The notes below the pieces were generated by a model. The model did no database searches, was not told where the DNA came from, and was given only the letters and a program-made list of their open reading frames with translations. DNA of 64,000 nucleotides from positions 79,676,367 to 79,740,366 of the forward strand of contig NC_084760.1 of NCBI RefSeq assembly GCF_028858725.1, written 5' to 3'. The position numbers and the translations under genes are program-made. Source of the DNA: Colius striatus. Taxonomy: Eukaryota; Chordata; Aves; Coliiformes; Coliidae. Below are positions 39,651 through 50,985 of the stretch, one piece after another; position 1 is the stretch's first letter; each line of letters opens with the position of its first letter.

Positions 39651-41215
39651 AGGATCATAGAATTGTTTCAGCTGGAAGAGACCTTTAGGATTGAGTCCAG
39701 CCTTTGTCCCAGCCCTATCAACTACTAGACCATTTCCCTAAGTGCAACATCCACACATCTCTTAAACACTTCCAGGAAAAATGACTCCACCACCTCCCTG
39801 GGCAGCCTGTTCCAATGCCTGACAACCCTTTCAGTAAAGAAATTCCTCCTCATATCCAGCTTGAACGTCCCCTGGTGCAACTTGAAGCTGTTTCATCTTG
39901 TTCTATTGGATGTTACTAGGAAAAACAGACTGACCCCTGCCTGGCTACAACTTCCTTTCAGGTAGTTATAAACAGTGATAAAGTCTCCTCTGAGCCATCT
40001 TTTCTCCAGGCCAAACAGCCTCAGATCTCTCAGCTGCTCCTCAGATAAGACATGCTCCAAATCCTTTCCTAGCTTGGTAGTCCACCTCTGTATCCTCTCC
40101 AGCACCTCAACATCCTTCTTGTAGAGAGGGGCCCAACACTGGACACAGTATTTGATGTGCGGCCTCACCAAAGCTGAGGGGGATGATCACCTCCCTCCTC
40201 CTGCTGACAACACTGTTCCTGATACAGGCCAGGATGCCGTTGGCCTCCTTGGCCACCTGGGCACACTGCTGGCTCATGTTCAGCCGCTGTCAACCAACGC
40301 TCCCAGGTCCCTCTCTGCCTGGCAGCTTTCCAGCCACTCCTCCCCAAGCCTGTAGCACTGCAGGACCCAGCACTTGGTCTTATTGAAACTCACGGAATTG
40401 GCTTTGGCCCAGCCATCCAGCCTATCCAGATCTCTCTGTAAAGCTTCCCTATCTTCAAGCAGATGGACACTTTCACCCAGCTTGGTGTCATCTGCAAACT
40501 TACTGAGGGTACACTCTATCCCCTCATCCAGATCATTAATAAAGATGTTAAACAGGAGTGGCCCCAGTACTGAGCCCTGGAGGACACCACTCATGACTGT
40601 CCACCAACCAGATTTAACTCCATTGACCACAACTCATTAGACTCAATAATCTAAACAGTTTTTCACCAGGAAAGTGTATGCCCATCCAAGCCATGAACAG
40701 CCAATTTCTGTAAGAGAATGCTGTGGGAAACAGTGTCAAATGCCTTACTAAACTCAAGATTGACAACATCCACAGCCTTTCCTTCATCTAACAAGTGGGT
40801 CACCCTGTCACAGAAGATCAGGTTTGTTAAACAGGACCTGCCTTTCCTAAACCCACGCTGACTGGGCCTGATCACCTGGTTGTCCTGCATGTGCTGCATA
40901 ATAGAACTTAGGATGGTCTATTCCATCAGCTTCTCAGGCACTGAAGTCAAACTGACAGGCCTGTAATTTCCTGGATCATCCTTCCATCCCTTCTTATATA
41001 TATGTTACGTGTTACATAGCCAGGACTGCTGATAAATGATGGACAGTGGCTTGGTGAGCACCCCTGCCAGTTCCATCAGCACTCTAGGATGTACCCCATC
41101 TGGACCCATAGATTTGTGCACATCAATGTGGAGCAGGTCACTGGCCATCTCCTCCTGAATTGTAGGGACAACATTTTGCTCCTCACCCCTGTCTCTTGGT
41201 AACTTGATGCAACTG
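39651..41215 (-). mobile_element. CR1 LINE with most of the reverse-transcriptase domain
   Basis: Largest CR1 here (about 1.56 kb), minus strand, 3' end at left (AGGATCATAGAAT is the reverse of ATTCTATGATCCT). From 5' to 3' the translation gives [100 protein letters not shown] and [18 protein letters not shown]: the ordered RT blocks and C-terminus of CR1 ORF2. Damage includes a small deletion between the MELAG and DDPGN blocks, in-frame stops between 40630 and 40663, a DFSKAFD to EFSKAFD change in the first catalytic block, and stops in the C-terminus. The second catalytic block keeps the Asp pair (FADD). Dead copy, 5' truncated. Confidence 0.95.
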
Positions 41216-44200
41216 ACACTCCAAAGAGCACTTGCTTTTTTTATTAATTAAAATAGAGTGCTTAACTCAGGACTGGAGAAACATTCAAGGAAGCAAACAC
41301 TGTCTTTGCAAGGGTCACATACTCATTTGGAAGGACTCAATATGAGCTGGCATCTCCTTTCAAGCTCCATTAGAGTCTATCTCCCCATACTTCGAACTGT
41401 TGCATTCTCTTCCTTTAGATATTTTTAAACGTATATTCAAAAATGCCTGATGAATACCTTCATGATGGATACTCAGCAGTTCATTAGTGAGACTCAAAGC
41501 CAAATCCTTGCTTCTGAAAAGCTGTTTCAGACCTGAAATTCCACGTAGGAATAAGGATCTATCACAATTAAAGACATCTACTCCCAGAAGAGTAGCAAGA
41601 TATGCTAGACTGATCTTGTGTGGGTTAACATCAACACTCAGATTGTCTTTGTGCTAGGTATTTCTATGACTCTACTCCTCCAGAAGCAGAGGAAGACTCT
41701 AAGTGCCACTTGAAAGTATTGGGAATTGTTGGAAGAACAGCAGGTTCCCTTAAGTGGCTAATTCCGTGATGCTATTGTTTCCTTCTCTCCAAAGCACTTC
41801 CGAGTATTTTCATTTGTTTCGTGTTTTAGGAGCAAATAAACTGTTGAACGGTATAGCCAGACATATCTTTAAATACTTTTTTGTCTGTTTGCAGAGGTTC
41901 ACAGAGTGAGTATTTTGGTGGGGTAAAGAAGACTTCAATGTTTTTAAAAATTTTCAGTGTAGAGCCTTACAGGTTTTGTTACAGTACATGCACCGGGTAA
42001 GGTCAAAAAAAAACCCAAATCAAAAGAGAAACTCCTCCCAAAACCACAAACCAAAACCAAAACTAAAACCCCCAGACAAATAGGTTTGCGTTTTCACCTA
42101 TTTGCTAGTGAAATTCAGTTTTTGGTTTTTGAGGTCCCAGGGAGTTGTAGTGCTTGTCACATGTAGCTCCTTACGACAGGAAAATCACGTTCCATAACCA
42201 AAAGTCTTCAGCACAGAAGTCCTGGCAGTGCAGTCATGTTGAATATTTACTTACACCAACCATTCTTTAGCAAATTAGACCCACTTTTGACAGGAAGGTG
42301 TTTAGATTTCAGAGCATCTGTTCATCAATGAAATGTATATTTATTTAACTAAGCCCACATTGGAGAAAGCTGGTGAAACGACACTTCTATGAATAAATGT
42401 AATTTGGTTTATAAATCTTCCACACTTCCAAAATTTCAGTGTGCTGCAAAACTAGATTGAAAACATGTGACAGAATTGCAGAATTATAAAAAAGAGATAA
42501 AGCTGGAATGAGGACAACTGCTTAAGTAAGGTGCTGTGAAGGAATAAGAGGCAGAGTTGGACGGCGATGATAAACAAGTTAGTTATTTCTTCTTCTTCTT
42601 CCTAAAATCCACTGATATTTAATTTCCATCACAAGGCACTAATGTTCATATACCTTGCTAAGGTGAGCAGAGCAGTTCAGAGTGCTATTCTTCAGGGAGT
42701 AAATAATGATGCCTGTGTTCAGATTTCCTTTGTAATCACAGCAATTGGAAAATAACTTTTTAATCAATGAAGTCTAATTTCTGAGCAGATTTGACACCAA
42801 GAGTGAATGCCATATTTCAGGGTCACATAAGTCGTGCAGTGTGCACAGATCTGACATGAGAAGCCAGTCTGATTCTTCTCTGGGTTTTTGGGAGATTACA
42901 GCCTTCTCCCTTGGGAAAGGTGAGCTCAGTGTCTGGGAGGAGAGATGGGTCACCAGAGCAGAATATCTTGGCAGAGTATTCTGCCATTGGTGGCAATGAA
43001 ATACCGCAGGGAAAGCAGTTCCTCTCACCCCTCCAGCAACAGCATCCATGTTTGTAAAGTGTCTTCAAAGCCTGCTATGAAAGACAGTTTAGACGTTTCG
43101 ATCCATTCTATGCTCAGTCTGCATCCTCAGCTTCCACTGGTGTGCCAAGTACTGTTACTGGTTCACAGTTTTTCTCCAGACTTGGAGTGTCAGTAACCTA
43201 CACCCACTAGAAAAGGCACAACATTGCTACCATAGCTCCAGTCAATCCCCTATGCAATATAAATTATACTAGGAAAAAAAAAAAAAGAAGACACTTCTTT
43301 GCTATTACTTTGTCTACATCAAGAGTTTTGCAGTTGTAGTTACTGTGGTTTTCCCTCCTGCATCCCTAATTGAGACACAAACCAACTGTTTTCAGAAGAA
43401 ACTGAGTCTTGCTTTTAATCTCTCCTCTGCTTCTGGTTGGGCTGTTCCCCAGCATATGTAGGGTTTGGTTGCATCCCCCTAGAGATGCTTGGGAAAATTC
43501 AGTTAGATTCTGAGTTAAAGCTGACTTATCATGATGTCAACTCTCATATGCTGAAGTGTATTAAAAATACAGTGTGAATTGTTAAGAAGCAAGTGACTCT
43601 GATTCCAGGAATTTTAGCTGTAAAAAATGAGAATCAGTAAACTATGACTCCAAAATGATACTTCAGCCTTGATGCACTTTCAGGGTACCTTGAAAGAGGA
43701 GAACTAAATGCATCAGTTGATGATAGTGTGAATGGGGGATACAGTATAGTCTATTACTATTGATAAAACAGTAATAGAATCAATAGTAATAGTACCAAGT
43801 GTTTTCCGTGTTGAATTTCTTCGGGTGAAAAAAGTCTTTACTCGAGGAGCTTTCATCTGACAAAAGGCCTGACTGCTCTTGTGCACAGGAGTGGAACAAA
43901 GGCAAATATTCTAGTTTAGGAGAAAATAAAAGGACACAAAATAGCAAAATAAAAGACAAATTAGTGGAGCAGGGTTGCAATTTCTGTAAGCAAATACATG
44001 GGACATAACACTAGGAAAGGAAAAGAACACTTAAGCTAATGGACTATGTTAGCTAAAACCAGGTAAGAACTGGTCAAGAATAAACCTGTGCTGGAAATTA
44101 ACTCTCCAGACCCCAGAGGAATGAGAATTCGGAGCAGCCTTCTTCCAGGGCCAAAATCCCTCACTAGTTTTAAAAGGAGACCAGATGTATTTGTGAAAAT

Positions 44201-46214
44201 AATACCTGTGATGTCCATGGATTATGCCAGATAGCACAGGAGATACTTTCTGATCTGACATTTTTATTTTCAGCCCTTCCATTTGTATGTAGGACGAAAA
44301 AATCCCAGGAAATACGCTCATATACAACATGGGATGTCTTCACCATAATATTACAGGGCATTATGTGTGCACCTCTTGCACATCTGTCAGTAGGAGTTGA
44401 AATAGGGCCTTACTCGAGCTGAGTTGCTATCAGTCAAAATAAGCAAAAGCAAATCTTCAATAAGTTTTAAAAGTGACTTGTTTCTCCCTATCCTGTATTT
44501 TAGTTACTTGTTTTTCTCCATGCTGTATTTTGTTCCCAAAGCAAAGAAGCCAGGAATGTGCTCCCTTGGTTAAAAGGATAAAAAGCAGAAACTCTTATCG
44601 CTTTGGAAATGATCTTGCTGAGTTCCAAGACAATATTGTTTTGCATCCATTAATTGCAAGGATTAATACATGTTTATAGGAGTATAAGCAACCCTTTCTA
44701 GTATGCCTAGACAGCAACAAGAGAGAGGAAACAAAATACCTAATTTAAGGGCAGTTGGTGAATTTGAAGTGCAGAAGAGTCAATGGGGAGTCAAGCCTGC
44801 CAAACCTTTGCTACATCAGACTGTTGAGGTAAACTGCCTCTTGTGTTTTTCTGCTGCCAGAACGATTCCTCAGGCATCAGCTCTGGTGAGATCATTAGCC
44901 TGATCAAGGTATCCCTCTCAGCAGAATTAAGTCACAGTCTCCAAGCATTCAGACATCATGACTCAGGCCTCTTAGAAGTACAAGATTTATCTTTAAAAGG
45001 CCTTAAAGTTGTTAAGTATGTGTGTGTGTAATCTGATAAAACTTTAAATGCTGTTTTACCAGTCTTTTGCATAGGAGATCAAGACAGATTAGGATATGCC
45101 TAATCCTTAGTGTGAAATTCTGACAATGCTGCAGGCAGTTGGAGTTCTGCTTGTGACTTCAATAGACCAGATGGCTCTTTTGCTTTCATCTTGGGAACTC
45201 TTGCTACTGGAGACTACTAAAAGCCCCATTTGTGAATTACACAGGGAAAATAGTTCTCTTTGTAATTGAAGAAATTGGTGACCAAAGGGTCAGTTTGAAA
45301 CAAATTTTTACCCTAAATAGAAAAAGGAGGAAAAAAATTCAGTTTCACAGCTGTTCTTAAAGTCAAATTATTGAAGATGTTATTTCTTAGATCCTATGGA
45401 GGCAGATTATATTTGGAGTTTATTACAGACAAGCAAACAAGCAATCCAGGAGATGTTTCTTTGATAAATAAGCTGATAACTGTTGCTATGTAATTCATTG
45501 GCCAGTGGGCTGCCTCTCCAGCTGAAAGCTCTTGTAACTAGTGCAAGCTCACCAAAAGGCTTAGATCTTTTCTGTGGTGAAACCTGATGCTGATGTGAAC
45601 ATTAATATCCCAAAATAGAGCTTCATTGCTTCTTCAATGCTGCAGAGAAGACAGTAGCAAAGAAACATCTCATGCAGTGGGATCTTGAAAGATCTCTAGG
45701 TTGAAAAGGGTGGGAGACCAGAAGCTGGAGATAAAGATCAAGGTGACGTAAGTAGCTAAGTGCTTACATCTGTTCACTAGCTGAGCACACATATCCATTC
45801 ACCAGTGGTTAGTAGGGAACATTTCTGAAGGTCTGTTTAAGTAAGAGGAAGTAAGAGGAAGCCTTTGGGGTAACTGGATGGAGTCTCTCAGATACTTATA
45901 CATTTTAGCTCAAAAAAGCAAAACACTTCTACAGCGCACTAGAGCTCTTAATGGTTTGATTTTGGTTATAAATCAGTTTTACAAACTCCTTATGATCTGG
46001 ATATGGGAAAACAATGACAGAAAAGAAGCAGCTTTTGAAGCCTGTGCCAAGGTCTCAAAAGCTTTTTGAGCTGTATGGTCTTCCTGTGAGCCACCAGAGC
46101 ATTAGAACAAACAAGAGCAAAGCCAAATGGGAATGACATCTGAGATGTTGGCTCTAGCAAAACATGCTCCAAAATACAGAATCTGTTACTGTAAAGACTG
46201 TTGGAGTTTCAAAA
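41216..46214. other. intergenic DNA, no gene recognised
   Basis: AT-rich. It contains an A/C-rich patch (42009-42080), a short TTC repeat (42588-42602), an A run (43273-43289), a TG repeat near 45016 and a 30-bp tandem duplication (44474-44533). Overlapping small frames at 42774-43196 lack recognisable domains. Confidence 0.5.
44474..44533. repeat. 30-bp imperfect tandem duplication
   Basis: TGACTTGTTTCTCCCTATCC followed by TGTATTTTAG recurs 30 bp later as TTACTTGTTTTTCTCCATGC and TGTATTTTG. Confidence 0.7.
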
Positions 46215-46314
46215 GAGGATGGAGTTGCTGTGTGACCTGCTCTAGATGGTCCTGCTCTGTCAGGGGAGTCGGACTAGATGATGTTTTGAAGTCTCTTCCC
46301 ACCTTAGGTTCTGT
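46215..46314 (+). mobile_element. CR1 LINE 3' UTR fragment
   Basis: GTTGCTGTGTGACCTGCTCT, GGTCCTGCTCTGTCAGGGGA, GTCGGACTAGATGATG and CTTCCCACCTTAGGTTCTGTG match the CR1 3' UTR. This short plus-strand copy ends about 260 bp before a larger CR1 copy in the same orientation. Because it keeps its own 3' end, it is a separate insertion. Confidence 0.85.
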
Positions 46315-46571
46315 GTGCTTGTAGGATCTGGTGAAGTTCTGGTAACATCTCTTTCAGACACAAATTTGGGTGGTGAGAGGATGGGAAGGGCTGGAGAATC
46401 CAGTGTTACTGCAAAATCAGGTGTTAACAGATTAGGGAGTTTCAAGCCAACTCCAATTAAAGTCAACATGGACATAAGCAGGAAACAAAAGCTCCATGGT
46501 AACTTTGAGCCTCTCTCTCTAGCTTAGTGATATTCTACCACAATGGCAGCTTCTGCTGGCAAATGCAAAAG

Positions 46572-47414
46572 TGGAAAGATCTCGACTGGCTGGAGAGTTG
46601 GGCAGAGAGGAACCTCATGAGGTTCAACAAGGACAAGTGCAGAGTCCTGCACCTGGGAAGGAACAGCCTCAAGTACCAGTACGGGCTGGGGGTCAAACTG
46701 CTGGAGAGCAGCTCTGCAGAGAGAGACCTGGGAGTCCTGGTTAATAATAAACTAACCATGAGTCAGCAATGTGCCCTCGTGGCCAAGAAGGCCAATGGCA
46801 TCCCGGGATGCATCAAGAAGAGTGTGGCCAACAGGTCGAGGGAGGTACTGCTCCCCCTCTACTCTGCCCTGGTGAGGCCTCACCTGGAGTCCTGTGTCCA
46901 GTTCTGGGCTCCTCAGCTCAAGAGGGACAGGGAAGTGCTGGAGAGAATCCAGCACAGGGCCACCAAGATGATCAGGGGACTGGAGCATCTTCCTTATGAG
47001 GAAAGGCTGCAGGAACTGGGGCTGTTTACTCTGGAGAAGAGGAGACTGAGGGGAGATCTTATTAATATTTACAATATCTAAATGGTGGATATCAGGAGGT
47101 TGGGACATCCCTTTTTCCAATGGCATCTAGCAACAGGACAAGGGGTAATGGGATGAAGCTGGAACACAAAAAGTTCCATTTAAACATAAGAAAAACCTAT
47201 TTTCCTGTGCGGGTGATGGAGCGAGCAGTGGTACAAGCTGCCCAGGGAGGGTGTGGAGTCTACTTCCTTGGAAGTCTTCAAGACCCACCTGGACACATTC
47301 CTGTGTGACCTGATCTAGGTGAACCTGCTTCTACAGGGGGGTTGGACTAGATGATCTCTAAAAGTCCCTTCCAACCCCTACCATTCTATGATTCTATGAT
47401 TCCATCCTATGATT
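46572..47414 (+). mobile_element. 5'-truncated CR1 LINE, young-looking
   Basis: Plus-strand copy with ORF2 C-terminal coding sequence open to 47081 ([74 protein letters not shown]), then a premature TAA at 47079-47081 followed by the remaining C-terminal codons with further breaks. The 3' UTR (GGTTGGACTAGATGATCTCT) ends in ATTCTATGATTCTATGATTC, the intact CR1 tail. It closely resembles the copy at 50986-51966. No RT catalytic domain remains. Confidence 0.95.
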
Positions 47415-49310
47415 TCTTCTCTGATAAAAAATTGGTATATGTGCCACTGCTGGAGGTCTCTCTCTTTCTAATTGGCATTATTGGTGTACAAATTGAGGGA
47501 AGAGAAAATTATGTTCTGAAAATTGCTGCTTGTATGTGGTTTCATATTTATTCCTGATACATTGAATTGAAAAAAAAAAAAGGGGGATGATAGTGACTAA
47601 CAGTGAGTTGATTAGCATTAGCTGCTTAAATATTGAAAGCTGTTTCATATTAACAAGTTATTCTGTGAGTCTTTTCATACCAGAAAATGGAATCTATTGG
47701 ATTTTATATCTGAGGCTGACATGAAATGTCCCTGCAAACCCTGAGACACAGGAAAAGGTGAGACTGAATGCTGAAACTATAGTCTAAGTTTTCAGAAGTG
47801 TTGGTGTGCTGGCTCCATTTATCCAAGGATCTGTTGCAAAGCTAAGATATCCACATATCTTCAAGGAGCTAAAAGGCTTTTTCTACAATGTCCCAAGTAT
47901 CTACAGACTGTTAAGAGGCAATTGCATCACACCCCAAAGCTGACTTTCCAGCAGGTTTCAGTACAACATTTCAAGCTTGTATTATGTTCAACCTTTGTGA
48001 GACCCTTCAGGATTAAAAATGCCAGCTTGCTCTCACGTCTATGGTAGCCAGCTAAGTAATTTTCTTCAACCACTCTTGCACCCAGCATCTGAACTTCCAG
48101 ACCAACTGGAGAGCATTATACCTAGAAAGGAGGAAAGAAACACTACGAAAGCAATTAGGAGAGCCAATTCTCATTTTCTAGACTGACTTTGTCATAAATA
48201 ACCTGAAATCAGACACCACTTTAAAAAGTGATGGATTTTTTTCCTTGCAAACATCCAGAGTAAGGGGAAGAGGTTGTCATGCCCTATCTCACCAAGATGT
48301 TACTGCTCGAGGAGCTGTAGGAAGCTGCACATTGAGCTTCCAAGCAGGTTTTCTCCCCACCCCAAAAGCATGGTCCCACTACTGACTGCATGTAGTATCT
48401 GCATAATCTATCCTCCTGTCCAGTGATTTTTTTGAGTTGAAGGGAGGGATCTATAGCACGATGTTCTCCTGTATTTCTACAGGATGCCAGTAGAGGGCAA
48501 AGATGGCTCTTGATGTGAGAAGTCATAGAGGTTGCCCTGCAGAGCAGAAAATTTGCATGCATGAGGAGAAAATGCAAAAATGAATGTGAGTCTAGGAAAA
48601 GTTGTGTCTCACAAACACTTTCTTAGCTCCTTCACCTCGGTTGTGAGCACAAATTTCCATGTGACACAGCAAAGCCCCATGAATCATGGTGGTGAACCCC
48701 ACACTGCCGTGAGAGCAATGCAGGACTCCCAGGACTGTCAGCCTCAAACGCAGAGGAGCCTGTCTGTGCCCAGCAGGACAGATGTGTCCCTCACTATCTG
48801 GCCAAAGTGCTCTTTGTCCCTGCCATGCCTGGGACAGGGACAGGCCTGGTTGCTGTATCTGCTATGAACAGAGGCTGCTCTGTTACATTAGTCTAACTCT
48901 CATTTCTTGATCAGCTTTCCCACTGTCTGTCCTCAGTGGTCTGCTTAACACAGGCTAAAAGGAAGAGTCTTCCATCAGTACCGTGCAGGACTTCGTGGCA
49001 GATGAATATTTCCCATTTCTTTACCAGGGAAGCTTAAATACAAGAGTAAATATGTTTTTTGGCTCTGGTCTGGGGAAATGTAATTAGCTGTAATATAAAC
49101 AGTCCTTCAAGGCCTTGTAATCCAAATAACCCAAAAAATTATGGCTCAGAATTGTGGAACTTATTTGGATCCTTTCCTTGAGCTGAATAAAACATGATTT
49201 ACATCAGTATTTCAGATTGTCTCTAACATACTTTAGTAAAGTGATTTTTTTTCCTCTTTTCACTGTAATTTTGAATCATATGTCCAGCTGAATTATCAAC
49301 TAATTACAAT
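47415..49310. other. intergenic DNA with a CTCF-like motif
   Basis: No gene recognised. A GC-richer patch at about 48640-48860 has a 95-codon plus-strand frame with no known domain. A CTCF-like motif lies at 48487-48500. Confidence 0.45.
48487..48500 (+). promoter_or_regulatory. CTCF-like motif
   Basis: CCAGTAGAGGGCAA matches the CTCF core CCASYAGRKGGCRS at 13 of 14 positions; only the last base differs. It has the same orientation as the motif at 353. Motif-only evidence. Confidence 0.4.
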
Positions 49311-49415
49311 CATAGAGTCCTAGAATCATAGAATGTTACAGGCTGGAAGTGATCTCTAGAGATCATCTAGTCCAACCCCCGTGCTAAAGCAGGTCCACTT
49401 GGATCAGGTTATATG
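49311..49415 (-). mobile_element. CR1 LINE 3' UTR fragment
   Basis: The reverse complement reads ACCTGATCCAAGTGGACCTG, GGGGGTTGGACTAGATGATC, and ends ATTCTATGATTCTAGG. This is the same 3' UTR type as the 46.6-kb and 51-kb copies but on the minus strand. Its 5' truncation point abuts the CTTCT microsatellite. Confidence 0.9.
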
Positions 49416-49489
49416 CTTCTCTTCTCTTCTCTTCTCTTCTCTTCTCTTCTCTTCTCTTCTCTTCTCTTCTCTTCTCTTCTCTTCTCTTC
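49416..49489. repeat. (CTTCT)n pentanucleotide microsatellite
   Basis: About 15 uninterrupted CTTCT units (74 bp). The antisense reading yields an R-E-E-K-R repeat frame, which is an artefact of the repeat and not a gene. The purity suggests a recent, probably polymorphic expansion. Confidence 0.97.
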
Positions 49490-50360
49490 AGTCCTAGGTG
49501 TCTGAAAAGATTGTTTATTCCTATGCTCCAGAAACAGAAATAGCTGAACATTTTGTAAAACTGCAGGAGTCTGTCTCAGGATCCGATGCAAAGCCTTTCA
49601 CCAAAAAAAAAAAAAAATCAGGGATAAAATTGGAAGTGAATTGTAAATAAGCTACTTGTTCTTTTTCCTGAGAGAGCTGTTTTTATAAAACTTCCCAGTA
49701 GTCAGAGGTTTTGCCAGTTCTCTCACCCACAAAGGGAATGACGTTCTTCTGAGATACCAGTTGCTACTTTTTAGCTATGTCTGTACAAAACATCTGTGCT
49801 ACTCTAGAAGGCAAAGTTTTCACAACATTTTTTACCTCTTTTTTTTCCCCATATTTTCTATTAAATAGGGAGCTAAAAGAGGTGGGATCTGCTACAGAGC
49901 AAACAAAGACCACCAAATTCAGAATCCAGAGGACTATAATCAAGAGACGACTCTCGTAACTTTACATGCATGACGTCTGATGCACAGTACAACCATTTTG
50001 TCTTAGTCACAAAATCCATGTGTGGTTGAAAAGCAGTGGAAGATGAATAAGGAGTGGGAGGAAGAGCTAGGCAAGGAAGGCATAATGTTCAAAGACAGGC
50101 TGCTTGAAAAGAAAAAAAACAACCTTGTTTCTTCTCTAGAAGCAAACCAGATGGAATATATTTGCCTAGGCATAGCAAAATTTACCTTAACATTATTATA
50201 CCCAAACACTCAAAAGGGGATACAGACAATAAACTAGAAGATCTCATACAACATCATCTTCTAGTGGCCTCAGCAACTAAGGGACATCAGGAAACATAAA
50301 TTATACCAAGTCTCCTTATCCTTTTATTATTTACACAGTTTCCTTTTTTATTTTCATTCC
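49490..50360. other. intergenic DNA, nothing recognised
   Basis: AT-rich sequence with an A run at 49602-49616; no gene or transposon seen. Confidence 0.5.
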
Positions 50361-50400
50361 TTGGTCTTTTCCAATCAAAACGATTCTGATTCTATGATAC
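50361..50400 (+). mobile_element. tiny CR1 LINE tail
   Basis: TTGGTCTTTTCCAATCAAAA followed by CGATTCTGATTCTATGATAC matches the last 40 bases of an avian CR1 (GGTCTTTTCCAACC...ATTCTATGATTCTATGAT). Extreme 5' truncation. Confidence 0.65.
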
Positions 50401-50985
50401 TAATTTCATATAATAGAGACTTTCAGTGTGAAGACGGAGGCTTAGCTCCTTTTATCCCTTGAAGATGATTGTGCTGATTCAGTGGAAGAGAGGAAACACA
50501 TCTCTCTACTGTTGGTTCCTTTTGAGTAGATGCAAATTTTTGCTTCCACAAAATCCTTTCCCAGAAGGTGCCACATGGCAGCACATATTCTGCCCTTCTC
50601 TAACAGGGAATTAAGGGAACTTACCAAAACCCAAAACCCTAGTGCATAGGGATACTTGAAGAGAGGGCCTTCATCTACAACAAGAGAAACAAGAGAAAGT
50701 GTCCTAAAGCTTTTACATTCACCTAAACTCACATTCTTACCCTTCTCACGTCAAACATTAGCCAAGTCTAAACATAAGCCAAAGCAAAGGTCTGTTTTGC
50801 AGGTCATGCGTACATAGAAGAATTTTTTACGTCCATAGTTAACAAGGCTTCATATTCCTTCTCATGTACCTACTAGTCAGGTTCACTGGATCCACTGTCC
50901 TCCTTCTTCCCAAAGCTCTAGATGATGACAATGCTCATCTAGCCCTGTTTCTCACAGGGGTGGGAAACAGTATCCTGTTTCTGCA
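50401..50985. other. intergenic DNA, nothing recognised
   Basis: No gene or repeat identified between two CR1 copies. Confidence 0.5.

Noticed and set aside
40152..40640. Several plus-strand frames
   Set aside because: Antisense shadows of the minus-strand CR1 reverse-transcriptase region.
46752..47126. 124-codon minus-strand frame and neighbouring frames
   Set aside because: Antisense shadow of the CR1 copy at 46572-47414.
49409..49591. Minus-strand frame with R-E-E-K-R repeats
   Set aside because: Direct product of the CTTCT microsatellite; no gene evidence.
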